Positions 1 through 6,524 of a DNA stretch of 6,561 nt are shown here, one piece after another. The notes under the pieces are model-generated. The model saw nothing but the letters and a program-made list of their open reading frames with translations, made no database searches and was not told the origin of the DNA. Position 1 is the first letter of the stretch; every line of letters begins with the position of its first letter. The position numbers were made by a program, and so were the translations under genes. This DNA is from Candidatus Aerophobota bacterium (GTDB lineage Bacteria > Aerophobota > Aerophobia > Aerophobales > B3-G15), in contig JAUWJJ010000065.1 in assembly GCA_030607765.1 (NCBI GenBank), positions 1 through 6,561 of the forward strand, written 5' to 3'.

Positions 1-1551
1 GATATCCCTTTTAACCCCCTATATATAATGTGGGTTTCAGGAGCAAGAGGAAGTGCGGAACAATTACGTCAAATTGTAGGGATGAGAGGACTAATGTCCA
101 GATCTATTCGGGAATCCTATCGAAGAGAACTCTGGGACGAAGCCTTTAGAGGAAAACTGTCTATTTCTCCGGAGTGGGGCAGGCAGTACTTTTATCCAGT
201 TTTAGGAGGAAGATTAAAGGGAAGAATTGGTGAGGAGCCCATCCGGTCCAATTTTAAAGAGGGACTCTCTGCACCTGAGTATTTCATCTCCACTTCTGGG
301 GGGAGAAAAGGTTTGATTGATACTGCTTTGAAAACTGCTTATGCCGGGTATTTAACCCGTAAATTAGTAGCTGTAGCTCAAAGTGTTATCATTACCGAGG
401 AGGATTGCGGAACTATAGAAGGCTTTTTTGTGGGATCTTTAATGGATGAAGAAGGGAAATTGATGGAGTCATTGAGCCCTCGAATAATCGGAAGAATAGC
501 AGCTTCTCCGGTAAAGAATCCCTCTACGGGAAAAGTAATAGTGAAGGCTAACCAGGAAATTAGTTTGGATGATGCTATTCTTATTGAACAGGCAGGGGTA
601 AAAGGAGTAAAGATTCGTTCTCCTCTTACCTGTCGGAGTAAGTGGGGTATTTGCCGCAGGTGTTATGGATGGGATCTTTCCAATCATTGTCTGGTTAGTC
701 TGGGAGAAGCAGTGGGAGTGGTAGCTGCTCAGTCTATCGGAGAACCTGGAACACAGCTTACCCTGCGTACTTTCCATACTGGAGGAATATTTAGAAAAGG
801 AGGAGATATTCCTCAGGGTCTTCCTCGGGCAACCGAGCTTTTTGAACCCAGGAAGCAAACCTATCCCCAAAAGGGAATGATTAGACAACGAAAAGGTGAG
901 GAAGCTCTTATGAGCGAAATAGAGGGACGGGTAAGTGTTGAGAAAAGAGAAGGCCATTCTTTAATTAAGATAAAGGGAGAGGGTAAAAAGGAAGTAACCT
1001 ATGAAATTGGGGGAGAAATTTTAGTTTCTGAGGGTGATAGTATTGAGGCTGGAGACAAAATTGTTGAGGGAGCAATAAATCCTCGTTCTCTTTTAAAAAT
1101 AAAGGGAGTTAGAGCGGTTGAAGATTACCTGGTAAATCAGACTCAATTAGTTTATCTGTCTCAGGGAGTGAGTATTAATATTAAACATTTTGAAATAATT
1201 GTGCGTCAAATGATGAGGAAAGTAGAATTAGAGGATTCTGGAGATACCGATTATCTCCCTGGAGAGCAAGTAGATAGAGTAGAGTTTGAAGAAGTTAACC
1301 AGAAAGTAAAATTAGAAGGAGGAAAACCAGCTACAGTTAGACCTGTTCTATTAGCTACCCCAAAAGCTGCTCAGGAGGATAAGGATAGTTTTCTATCTGC
1401 TGCCTCCTTTCAGCGTACTAAGCAGGTTTTAGTTGAAGCAGCGGTTAAAGGTCAAATTGATTCTTTAAGAGGGTTAAAAGCTAATGTTATTTTGGGGAGA
1501 TTAATTCCCGCGGGAACAGGTTTTGGAGACAAAGGTCCTCATTCTAAGTAA
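1..1551 (+). CDS. rpoC: DNA-directed RNA polymerase subunit beta', C-terminal part (5' truncated by window edge)
   Basis: This is the catalytic beta' subunit of RNA polymerase. The frame is open from base 1, where NPLYIM precedes the F-loop motif SGARGS, matching the usual NPxYMMADSGARGS. The ATG at 28 is therefore internal. Visible in order are the F-loop (about 37-96), an extra segment of about 37 residues (97-213), the bridge helix (EYFIST...GYLTRK, about 277-363), zinc-site cysteines at 406, 631, 652 and 661 (DCG, TC, IC, RC), [11 protein letters not shown], and the trigger loop from 754 with RTFH ending at His 775-777. Next come [14 protein letters not shown] and the C-terminal [18 protein letters not shown] block. 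The trigger loop has no SI3 insertion. Family-typical Met (E. coli M932) is Leu here. A second extra stretch of about 12 residues follows FEPRK. The C-terminus looks complete, and rpsL begins 10 nt after the TAA. Identification is certain; the N-terminal two thirds or so lie outside the window. Confidence 0.98.
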   Translation, partial: DIPFNPLYIMWVSGARGSAEQLRQIVGMRGLMSRSIRESYRRELWDEAFRGKLSISPEWGRQYFYPVLGGRLKGRIGEEPIRSNFKEGLSAPEYFISTSGGRKGLIDTALKTAYAGYLTRKLVAVAQSVIITEEDCGTIEGFFVGSLMDEEGKLMESLSPRIIGRIAASPVKNPSTGKVIVKANQEISLDDAILIEQAGVKGVKIRSPLTCRSKWGICRRCYGWDLSNHCLVSLGEAVGVVAAQSIGEPGTQLTLRTFHTGGIFRKGGDIPQGLPRATELFEPRKQTYPQKGMIRQRKGEEALMSEIEGRVSVEKREGHSLIKIKGEGKKEVTYEIGGEILVSEGDSIEAGDKIVEGAINPRSLLKIKGVRAVEDYLVNQTQLVYLSQGVSINIKHFEIIVRQMMRKVELEDSGDTDYLPGEQVDRVEFEEVNQKVKLEGGKPATVRPVLLATPKAAQEDKDSFLSAASFQRTKQVLVEAAVKGQIDSLRGLKANVILGRLIPAGTGFGDKGPHSK

Positions 1552-1555
1552 GGGG
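1550..1555 (+). promoter_or_regulatory. Shine-Dalgarno site deciding the rpsL start
   Basis: AAGGGG lies 6 nt before the ATG at 1562 and overlaps the rpoC stop codon. It supports 1562 over the in-frame upstream ATG at 1523, which lies inside rpoC and would add 13 residues not found in S12 proteins. Confidence 0.8.
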
Positions 1556-1561
1556 AAAAAT

Positions 1562-1933
1562 ATGCCTACCATTAATCAGCTTTTAAGGAAGGGAAGGAAG
1601 CCTGTTAAAAAGAAAGGGAAGAGTTTGGCTTTACAGAAATGTCCCCAGAAAAAGGGAGTTTGTGTATCCGTAAAAACTCTTCCTCCCAAAAAGCCAAATT
1701 CTGCTCTTCGAAAAGTAGCTCGGGTAAGACTATCCAGTGGAAGAATGATAACAGCTTATATTCCGGGAGAAGGTCATAACTTGCAGGAACATTCAATTGT
1801 TTTAGTGAGAGGAGGAAGGGTAAAAGATTTGCCGGGAGTAAAGTATCATATTATTCGTGGGACCTTGGATACCTCTGGAGTAGAGGGGAGGAAAAAGGCT
1901 CGTTCTAAATATGGTAGGAAAAAACAGGAGTAA
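1562..1933 (+). CDS. rpsL: 30S ribosomal protein S12
   Basis: S12 sits at the decoding centre of the 30S subunit and affects tRNA selection accuracy and streptomycin response. The product is 123 residues, the usual bacterial length, starting [13 protein letters not shown]. Family blocks are CPQKKGVC (27-34), [11 protein letters not shown] (41-51), GEGHNLQEH (69-77), [11 protein letters not shown] (83-93) and the C-terminal ARSKYG. Lys43 and Lys88, the classic streptomycin-resistance positions, are wild type, so S12 itself does not suggest resistance. Asp89, the RimO methylthiolation site in E. coli, is present. One oddity is Leu-Pro at residues 40-41, where most S12 proteins have Thr-Thr just before PKKPNS. 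The gene follows rpoC by 10 nt and precedes rpsG by 3 nt, the standard str-operon order. Start choice rests on the Shine-Dalgarno site and family alignment. Confidence 0.98.
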   Translation: MPTINQLLRKGRKPVKKKGKSLALQKCPQKKGVCVSVKTLPPKKPNSALRKVARVRLSSGRMITAYIPGEGHNLQEHSIVLVRGGRVKDLPGVKYHIIRGTLDTSGVEGRKKARSKYGRKKQE

Positions 1934-1936
1934 CAG

Positions 1937-2407
1937 ATGGCAAGAAGAGGGACAGCAAAAAAAAGAAAAGTGCTTCCTGATCCTGCATATAATAGTGTTG
2001 TTATATCTAAATTTATTAATAAATTAATGCAAAATGGGGAAAAAAGTAAAGCCGAAAAGATCTGCTATGGGTGTTTTGGTGTTATCAAGAATAAATTAAA
2101 GAAGGAGCCTTTGGAAGTTTTTCTTAAAGCTTTAGAAAATGTAAAGCCCGTTTTAGAGGTACGTTCTCGAAGAGTAGGAGGAGCTACCTATCAGGTCCCT
2201 ACTGAGGTTAGACCAGAGAGAAGAGAAGCTCTGGCTATTCGATGGATAGTTCATTTTGCCCGGGGAAAAAAGGGAAAACCAATTACAGAGAAATTAGCCG
2301 AGGAGATCATCTTGGCTTCCCGGGGAGAAGGACTGGTAATGAAAAAGAAGGAAGATACTCACAAAATGGCCGAGGCTAATAGAGCTTTTGCTCACTATCG
2401 CTGGTGA
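1937..2407 (+). CDS. rpsG: 30S ribosomal protein S7
   Basis: S7 is a primary 16S rRNA-binding protein that nucleates assembly of the 30S head and lies near the E site; in E. coli it is also the translational repressor of the str operon. The product is 156 residues, the common bacterial length without a long C-terminal tail. Recognisable blocks are [16 protein letters not shown] at the N-terminus, [19 protein letters not shown] (18-36), [14 protein letters not shown] (75-88), [16 protein letters not shown] (90-105) and the C-terminal [20 protein letters not shown] at 1926-1930, inside the end of rpsL, is 6 nt from the ATG, so translation is probably coupled to rpsL. The stop is TGA. The 3-nt rpsL-rpsG spacer leaves no room for the S7-binding leader that E. 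coli carries between these genes, so feedback of that form is unlikely at this spot. Confidence 0.98.
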   Translation: MARRGTAKKRKVLPDPAYNSVVISKFINKLMQNGEKSKAEKICYGCFGVIKNKLKKEPLEVFLKALENVKPVLEVRSRRVGGATYQVPTEVRPERREALAIRWIVHFARGKKGKPITEKLAEEIILASRGEGLVMKKKEDTHKMAEANRAFAHYRW

Positions 2408-2408
2408 T

Positions 2409-2457
2409 ATAAGAAGTAAGACGTAATGAGTAATATGTGATGTGTAAAGAATAAAAG
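2409..2457 (+). repeat. Seven-unit array of 7-nt GTAANNN repeats in the rpsG-fusA spacer
   Basis: Most of the 65-nt spacer reads in a strict 7-nt phase. Units start at 2409, 2416, 2423, 2430, 2437, 2444 and 2451. The best are GTAATGA (2423) and GTAATAT (2430), with variants GTAAGAC (2416), GTGATGT (2437) and GTAAAGA (2444); the two end units start with A instead of G. The array is almost free of C, so it cannot fold on itself. Because 7 is not a multiple of 3, its TAA and TGA triplets fall in all three + strand frames. The same unit family reappears in the rpsJ-rplC spacer. Function is unknown. Confidence 0.75.
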
Positions 2458-2472
2458 AGCACAGAGAAAAAA

Positions 2473-4542
2473 ATGAAAGAACAAGATTCCTTAGAGAAAA
2501 TTAGAAATATTGGTATTGTTGCTCATATAGATGCTGGTAAAACTACCATTACAGAACGGATTCTTTACTATACAGGTAAGATCCATAGAGTAGGAGAAGT
2601 TCATGAGGGTACAGCGGTAATGGACTGGATGGAGGAGGAAAAAGAGAGAGGTATAACTATAACTTCTGCTGCCACTACTTGCTGGTGGAAAGGATGCAGG
2701 ATTAATATTATAGATACCCCTGGTCATGTAGATTTTACAGTAGAGGTAGAAAGAGTTCTAAGGGTACTGGACGGGGGTATAATAATATTCTGTGGTGTAG
2801 AAGGAGTTGAGCCTCAGTCAGAGACAGTGTGGCAACAGGCTGATAAATATAATATTCCAAGGATTACTTTTATTAATAAATTGGATAGAGTGGGAGCTGA
2901 TTTTTACAGAGTATTAGACCAGATAAAAAAGAATTTTCAGCTTATTCCTCTACCTGTTCAAATACCTATAGGAGAAGAAGATAATTTTAGGGGAGTCGTG
3001 GATCTGGTGAAAATGAAGGCTCTAATTTGGGAAAGCGATGATTTAAATTCAAAAATTCTGGAAGAAGAGGTTCCTTCTTACTTAAGAGAAAAAGCTATGT
3101 CTCTTCACAAAGATCTGGTGGAGAAAGTAGCTGAGGCAAGTGATGAGTTACTGGAAGAATTTTTGGGAAATAGTGATCTGAGTTTTGCTCAAATAAAAGA
3201 AGGGATTAGAATTCTTACCTTAGGGCACCATGGAGTTCCTGTTTTCTGCGGGAGCGCCTTAAAAAATAAGGGAATCAGACTTCTTTTGGATGGAATAATA
3301 GATTATTTGCCTTCACCTTTAGATGGCCTCGGAGTTGAAGGGTTCAATCCTTTAAAGAAAAAAAAAGAGAAGAGAAAGATTTCTTTAGATGAGTCTTTTT
3401 CTGCTTTAGCTTTTAAGACAGTTACTGATCCCTATGCAGGAAGGTTAACGTATTTTCGAGTGTATTCGGGAAAAATCAATTCTGAGTCCTTAGTTTATAA
3501 TTCTACAAAGAAAAGAAGAGAAAGAGTTGGTCGCATTTTAGAGATGCATGCTAACTATCGCATTGAAAGAAAAGAAATTTGTGCTGGAGAAATTGGAGTA
3601 TTGGTGGGGGGAAATACTATTGACACCGGAGATTCTCTTTGTGATAAGCATAATCCCATAATTCTGGAAACTATAAAATTTGCTGAACCTGTGATTTCTA
3701 TTGCTGTTGAGCCAAAGACTAAATTAGAACAAAATAAATTAGCCCTCTCTCTTTTTAAGTTGTCAAAGGAAGATCCCACTTTTAAAGTTCGTCAAGATGA
3801 GGATACAGGACAAACTATCATTTCTGGAATGGGAGAACTTCATTTAGAGGTGATACTTAATAGGTTAAATCGAGAATTTGGTGTTAGAGCAAATGCGGGA
3901 GAGCCTCAGGTAGCTTACAGGGAGAGTATAAAAAGAAAAGTTCAGGCTCGTGGTCAGTATATCAAACAAACAGGTGGTAGAGGTCAATATGGGGATGTAT
4001 TTTTGGAAGTTGAACCTAAAAAAGATGGAGAAGAAGATTTTGTAGATAAAACTAAGGGTGGTGTTATTCCTAAGGAGTTTATCTCTGCCATAAGAGCGGG
4101 AGTAAAACAGGCTATGTTAAATGGGGGGGTATTGGGAGGCTATCCCTTAGTTAATGTTAAAGCTACTCTTCTTGATGGTTCTTATCATTCTGTAGATTCT
4201 TCTGAGTATGCCTTTAAAACTGCTGCTGTTATTGCTTTTAAGGAAGCTTCCAGGAAAGCTTTCCCTTATCGTAGGGAACCTAAAATGAAATTAGAGATAA
4301 AAATTCCTCGGGAATTTTTAGGAGATGTAATGAAGGATATCATGGCTCGTCGAGGGCAGATTTCTAAGTTAGAAGGGGGAGGAGAAATTCGTTATTTGTC
4401 TGCTTTTGTTCCTCTCTCTGAGCTTTTTGGGTATGTTACCAAGCTTCGTTCTTTAACCCAAGGGAGAGCTATTCCCAATCTGGAGTTTTCTTACTACCGG
4501 GAGATTCCTCAAGAAATTATGAAAAAAATCTTGGGGCAGTAA
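2473..4542 (+). CDS. fusA: Translation elongation factor G
   Basis: EF-G is the GTPase that drives translocation of tRNA and mRNA on the ribosome and, with RRF, ribosome recycling. The product is 689 residues, close to the usual 690-700. GTPase motifs are G1 AHIDAGKT (17-24), switch I/G2 ending RGITIT (59-64), G3 DTPGH (81-85) with catalytic His85, G4 NKLD (135-138, often NKMD) and G5 SAL (261-263, often SAF). Domain II ([20 protein letters not shown]) and domain III ([18 protein letters not shown]) are intact. Domain IV has GGRGQYG (501-507) and the tip histidine in [11 protein letters not shown] (His572). Domain V ends normally. These features fit canonical EF-G rather than a RelA/TetM-type or EF-G2 paralogue. 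The Shine-Dalgarno site is weak: AGAG at 2463-2466, 6 nt from the ATG. The gene follows a repeat-filled spacer, and its stop codon lies inside an inverted repeat. Confidence 0.98.
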   Translation: MKEQDSLEKIRNIGIVAHIDAGKTTITERILYYTGKIHRVGEVHEGTAVMDWMEEEKERGITITSAATTCWWKGCRINIIDTPGHVDFTVEVERVLRVLDGGIIIFCGVEGVEPQSETVWQQADKYNIPRITFINKLDRVGADFYRVLDQIKKNFQLIPLPVQIPIGEEDNFRGVVDLVKMKALIWESDDLNSKILEEEVPSYLREKAMSLHKDLVEKVAEASDELLEEFLGNSDLSFAQIKEGIRILTLGHHGVPVFCGSALKNKGIRLLLDGIIDYLPSPLDGLGVEGFNPLKKKKEKRKISLDESFSALAFKTVTDPYAGRLTYFRVYSGKINSESLVYNSTKKRRERVGRILEMHANYRIERKEICAGEIGVLVGGNTIDTGDSLCDKHNPIILETIKFAEPVISIAVEPKTKLEQNKLALSLFKLSKEDPTFKVRQDEDTGQTIISGMGELHLEVILNRLNREFGVRANAGEPQVAYRESIKRKVQARGQYIKQTGGRGQYGDVFLEVEPKKDGEEDFVDKTKGGVIPKEFISAIRAGVKQAMLNGGVLGGYPLVNVKATLLDGSYHSVDSSEYAFKTAAVIAFKEASRKAFPYRREPKMKLEIKIPREFLGDVMKDIMARRGQISKLEGGGEIRYLSAFVPLSELFGYVTKLRSLTQGRAIPNLEFSYYREIPQEIMKKILGQ

Positions 4543-4582
4543 TATCCTCTTTGCCCCTTAAGGAGCAAAGAGGATATTACTG
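4537..4582 (+). repeat. Perfect 18-bp inverted repeat (hairpin) spanning the fusA stop codon
   Basis: The left arm 4537-4554 (CAGTAATATCCTCTTTGC) is exactly complementary to the right arm 4565-4582, around a 10-nt loop (4555-4564) that contains the palindrome CCTTAAGG. The left arm includes the last fusA codon and its TAA stop. The right arm ends just before the rpsJ Shine-Dalgarno site at 4586-4590, leaving that site unpaired. No U-run follows the stem on the + strand, so it is not a standard intrinsic terminator. It could be an RNase III-type processing site, an mRNA-stabilising stem, or a regulatory leader of the S10 part of the cluster. The structure is certain; the role is inference. Confidence 0.85.
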
Positions 4583-4585
4583 TAC

Positions 4586-4590
4586 AGAGG
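4586..4590 (+). promoter_or_regulatory. Shine-Dalgarno site deciding the rpsJ start
   Basis: AGAGG lies 8 nt before the ATG at 4599 but only 2 nt before the in-frame ATG at 4593. This favours 4599, which also gives the family-like N-terminus [18 protein letters not shown] at 4551 is in frame as well, but it would translate the hairpin loop and right arm. Confidence 0.75.
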
Positions 4591-4598
4591 TAATGAAA

Positions 4599-4907
4599 AT
4601 GCCCAAGCAGAGAATCAGGATAAAATTAAAGGCTTACGATCATAAAATATTGGATCAATCAGTAAAAAGAATTGTTGAGATTATAGAGCGAAGTGGGGCA
4701 AAGATTTGTGGTCCTATTCCTTTGCCTACAAAGATTAGTAAGTTTACTGTTCTTCGTTCTCCTCACACTCATAAGGATTCCCGAGAGCAATTCGAGATGA
4801 GAATTCATAAGAGGGTTATAGATATAATGGAGTTTAACCCTAAAACTGTTGATGCTCTGATGGGGATGAATCTTCCCACAGGGGTGTATGTAGAGGTAAA
4901 GCTGTAA
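4599..4907 (+). CDS. rpsJ: 30S ribosomal protein S10 (NusE)
   Basis: S10 is a 30S head protein and, as NusE, also joins NusB and NusG in transcription antitermination complexes. The product is 102 residues (E. coli 103). Family blocks are [18 protein letters not shown] at the N-terminus, [31 protein letters not shown] across the middle (including the ribosome-binding loop), and the C-terminal [21 protein letters not shown]. It is the first gene of the S10 operon in most bacteria. Here it sits 56 nt after the fusA stop with no tuf between, so the str and S10 clusters appear fused. The upstream hairpin, rather than a long leader, is the only structured element before it. Confidence 0.97.
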   Translation: MPKQRIRIKLKAYDHKILDQSVKRIVEIIERSGAKICGPIPLPTKISKFTVLRSPHTHKDSREQFEMRIHKRVIDIMEFNPKTVDALMGMNLPTGVYVEVKL

Positions 4908-4912
4908 AAACT

Positions 4913-4964
4913 GCAATGTGTAATATGTAAAGAGGTTTTTTACACATTACTCATTACATATTAC
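4913..4964 (+). repeat. Heptamer array in opposing orientations, rpsJ-rplC spacer
   Basis: The left arm has + strand heptamers GCAATGT (4913), GTAATAT (4920) and GTAAAGA (4927). The right arm has the same family reversed: TTTTTAC (4937), ACATTAC (4944), TCATTAC (4951) and ATATTAC (4958). Two exact pairings follow. GTAATATGTAA at 4920-4930 pairs with 4954-4964 (11 bp), and AATGTGTAA at 4915-4923 pairs with 4940-4948 (9 bp). They share bases 4920-4923, so they cannot both form fully. Read from the opposite strand, the right arm closely resembles the rpsG-fusA array. No U-run follows either full stem, so a terminator is not supported. Confidence 0.75.
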
Positions 4965-4974
4965 TTGTATTTAT

Positions 4975-4981
4975 GGTGGAG
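4975..4981 (+). promoter_or_regulatory. Shine-Dalgarno site deciding the rplC start
   Basis: GGTGGAG lies 6 nt before the ATG at 4988. The in-frame ATG at 4973 overlaps this site and has no purine-rich motif upstream (the preceding bases are TTACTTGTATTT). So 4988 is the better start. Confidence 0.8.
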
Positions 4982-4987
4982 ATAAAT

Positions 4988-5608
4988 ATGGTGAAGGCTA
5001 TATGGGGCAAGAAATTGGGGATGACTCAAACTTTTGAGAAGGATATGGTGATCCCAGTAACTGTGGTTAAGACTGCCCCTGGTGTGGTAGTCCAAAAAAA
5101 AACCAAAGAAAAAGATGGGTATAGTGCTATACAGGTGGGTTTTGAAGAAGTAAAGGAATCCCGTGTTTCTCGACCTTTATTGGGCCATTTTAAAAAGGCT
5201 GACCTTTCCCCCAAGCGTTACCTACGAGAAGTAAAAGGAGAAGTTTTTTCTTATAAAGTAGGTGATGAAATGAAGCTGAATGTTTTTAAAAAGGGAGATT
5301 TAGTTAAAATTACCGGAATTTCTAAAGGAAAAGGGTTTGCTGGAGTTATGAAAAGATATGGTTTTAAAGGGGGGCCTGCTTCTCATGGTGTATCCCAGTG
5401 GCATCGCAGACCAGGTTCTATTGGTGCTTCAGCCTCTCCTTCCCGGGTTTTTAAAGGTAAGAAAATGCCAGGAAGAATGGGGGTTGAGAAAGTGACTGTG
5501 AGGAATTTAGAGGTAATAGAGGTAAATGAAGAAAAGAATTTACTTTTAATTAAAGGGAGTATTCCTGGTAAAAAAGGAACCCTCCTATTTATCAGGGAAA
5601 CTGATTAG
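4988..5608 (+). CDS. rplC: 50S ribosomal protein L3
   Basis: L3 is an early-assembling 23S rRNA-binding protein whose extended loop reaches toward the peptidyl transferase centre. The product is 206 residues (usual about 205-210), starting MVKAIWGKKLGMTQTF. Family blocks include DGYSAIQVGF, GHFKKA, the SKGKGFAGVMKRYGFKGGPASHG loop region in the middle, HRRPGSIGASASPSRVFKGKKMPGRMG, and NLLLIKGSIPG near the C-terminus. The glutamine methylated by PrmB in E. coli (Gln150, in GQNQTPG) is absent: the matching stretch reads GASASPS, as in many non-proteobacteria. The start 4988 is chosen over 4973 by Shine-Dalgarno position and family alignment. An A9 run (5094-5102) lies in the gene but the frame is intact. 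The stop is TAG, 2 nt before rplD. Confidence 0.97.
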   Translation: MVKAIWGKKLGMTQTFEKDMVIPVTVVKTAPGVVVQKKTKEKDGYSAIQVGFEEVKESRVSRPLLGHFKKADLSPKRYLREVKGEVFSYKVGDEMKLNVFKKGDLVKITGISKGKGFAGVMKRYGFKGGPASHGVSQWHRRPGSIGASASPSRVFKGKKMPGRMGVEKVTVRNLEVIEVNEEKNLLLIKGSIPGKKGTLLFIRETD

Positions 5609-5610
5609 CT

Positions 5611-6237
5611 ATGAAGTGGAAAATTTATAATATGCAAGCAAAAAAAATTGGTGATCTTGAATTAAATGAGGAAGTATTTACAGGTGAGGTAAATCAACCT
5701 GTTTTGCGAGAGGTAGTTTTAGCTCATCAAAGTAACTTGCGACAAGGAACCTCTTCCACCAAGAGTAGGAGAGAAGTTAGTGGAGGAGGAAAAAAGCCCT
5801 GGGCTCAAAAGGGTACAGGTAGAGCAAGAGCTGGAAGTATTAGATCCCCTCTCTGGGTGGGAGGAGGAATAGCTTTTGGACCAAAACCAAGAAATTTTAC
5901 TTGCCCTTTACCCAAAAAAAAGAAGAGGATAGCTTTAAAATCAAGCTTGCGGATGAAGATAAAAGAAGAGCATTTTTTTGTTTTGAATAGATTTAGAATG
6001 GATGAGGGTAAAACCAGAGAAGCAGCTGCTTTTTTAAATAATTTTTCTATTATAGGGAAAACTTTGATTTTGCTGGACAGTATAGACGAAAAGGTAAGAA
6101 GAGCTTGTGCTAATTTAAAGAATATAGATGTGGGATTTGTTTCCAAAGTTTCCGGATATGATATTCTTACTCATAATAATCTCTTTTTAACTAAAGTCTC
6201 TATGGGCAAGCTAACTGAGAGGCTAAAAAATGAATAA
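5611..6237 (+). CDS. rplD: 50S ribosomal protein L4
   Basis: L4 binds domain I of 23S rRNA early in assembly, and its long loop lines the peptide exit tunnel. In E. coli it also represses its own S10 operon. The product is 208 residues (family about 200-210). The loop is well conserved: RQGTSSTKSRREVSGGG (44-60), KKPWAQKGTGRARAGSIRSP (61-80) and GGGIAFGPKPR further on. Lys67 corresponds to E. coli Lys63, a macrolide-resistance position, and is wild type. The C-terminal Rossmann-like part ends with DILTHNNLFLTKVSMGKLTERL. The ATG at 5611 is supported by N-terminal alignment (MKWKIYNMQAKKIGDLEL); its AGGGA is 12-13 nt upstream, rather far, so translational coupling to rplC across the 2-nt gap may matter. 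Its 3' end overlaps rplW by 8 nt. Confidence 0.97.
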   Translation: MKWKIYNMQAKKIGDLELNEEVFTGEVNQPVLREVVLAHQSNLRQGTSSTKSRREVSGGGKKPWAQKGTGRARAGSIRSPLWVGGGIAFGPKPRNFTCPLPKKKKRIALKSSLRMKIKEEHFFVLNRFRMDEGKTREAAAFLNNFSIIGKTLILLDSIDEKVRRACANLKNIDVGFVSKVSGYDILTHNNLFLTKVSMGKLTERLKNE

Positions 6238-6520
6238 GACTGCTTACGATATTATTTTAGGTCCTGTAGTTACAGAAAAGGGAACTTATATGTTAGGAGA
6301 AAACAAGTATGTTTTTAAAGTTCCCCTTAACGTAGGTAAAATTGAGATAAGGAAGGCGGTAGAGGAGTTATTTAAAGTAAAGGTGGAAAAGGTGAGGACT
6401 ATGATAGTTAAGGGGAAAGTTAGGAAATGGAGAGGAAAAGCGATAGGAAAAACTTCTCAGTGGAAAAAAGCGATTGTAAAGTTAAAAGAAGGTAGTACCA
6501 TCGAAAAATTGGGAGTATAA
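6230..6520 (+). CDS. rplW: 50S ribosomal protein L23
   Basis: L23 sits at the polypeptide tunnel exit and is the docking site for trigger factor and SRP. The product is 96 residues, normal for the family. Motifs are DIILGPVVTEKGTYM (7-21), with Glu16 matching E. coli Glu18 that contacts trigger factor, NKYVFKVPLNVGKIEIRKAVEELF in the middle, the VEKVRTMIVKGK segment, and the C-terminal SQWKKAIVKLKEG. The ATG lies inside rplD: ATGAATAA (6230-6237) holds both the rplW start and the rplD stop in different frames. GAGAGG (6217-6222) is 7 nt upstream. This arrangement fits translational coupling with L4. Confidence 0.97.
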   Translation: MNKTAYDIILGPVVTEKGTYMLGENKYVFKVPLNVGKIEIRKAVEELFKVKVEKVRTMIVKGKVRKWRGKAIGKTSQWKKAIVKLKEGSTIEKLGV

Positions 6521-6524
6521 GAAA

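Noticed and set aside
97..213. Mini-intein or mobile insertion in rpoC
   Set aside because: At about 37 residues it is far too short for an intein, lacks splice-junction Cys/Ser and His-Asn motifs, and its base composition resembles the surrounding gene.
469..957. Open frame of 162 codons on the - strand inside rpoC
   Set aside because: It lies wholly opposite conserved beta' coding sequence (zinc site and trigger loop), has no recognisable family motifs and no supported ribosome binding site. The same applies to the 113-codon - strand frame at 5805-6146 opposite rplD.
1523..1561. Upstream in-frame ATG extending rpsL into rpoC
   Set aside because: The extra 13 residues do not belong to S12, and the Shine-Dalgarno site and family N-terminus point to 1562.
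4537..4582. Intrinsic terminator after fusA
   Set aside because: The stem is strong but the + strand continues TACAGAGGTAATG with no U-run. On the - strand a T7 run occurs only about 8 nt beyond the stem and no - strand gene needs terminating.
4908..4987. Promoter for rplC in the rpsJ-rplC spacer
   Set aside because: AT-rich hexamers are present, but no well-spaced -35/-10 pair stands out from the repeat units themselves, so a promoter cannot be supported.
5094..5102. A9 run in rplC, and similar A8-A9 runs in fusA (3358-3366) and rplD (5914-5921), as programmed slippage sites or frameshifts
   Set aside because: All three frames continue intact through conserved protein sequence. Such runs are expected with AAA lysine codons in AT-rich ribosomal genes.
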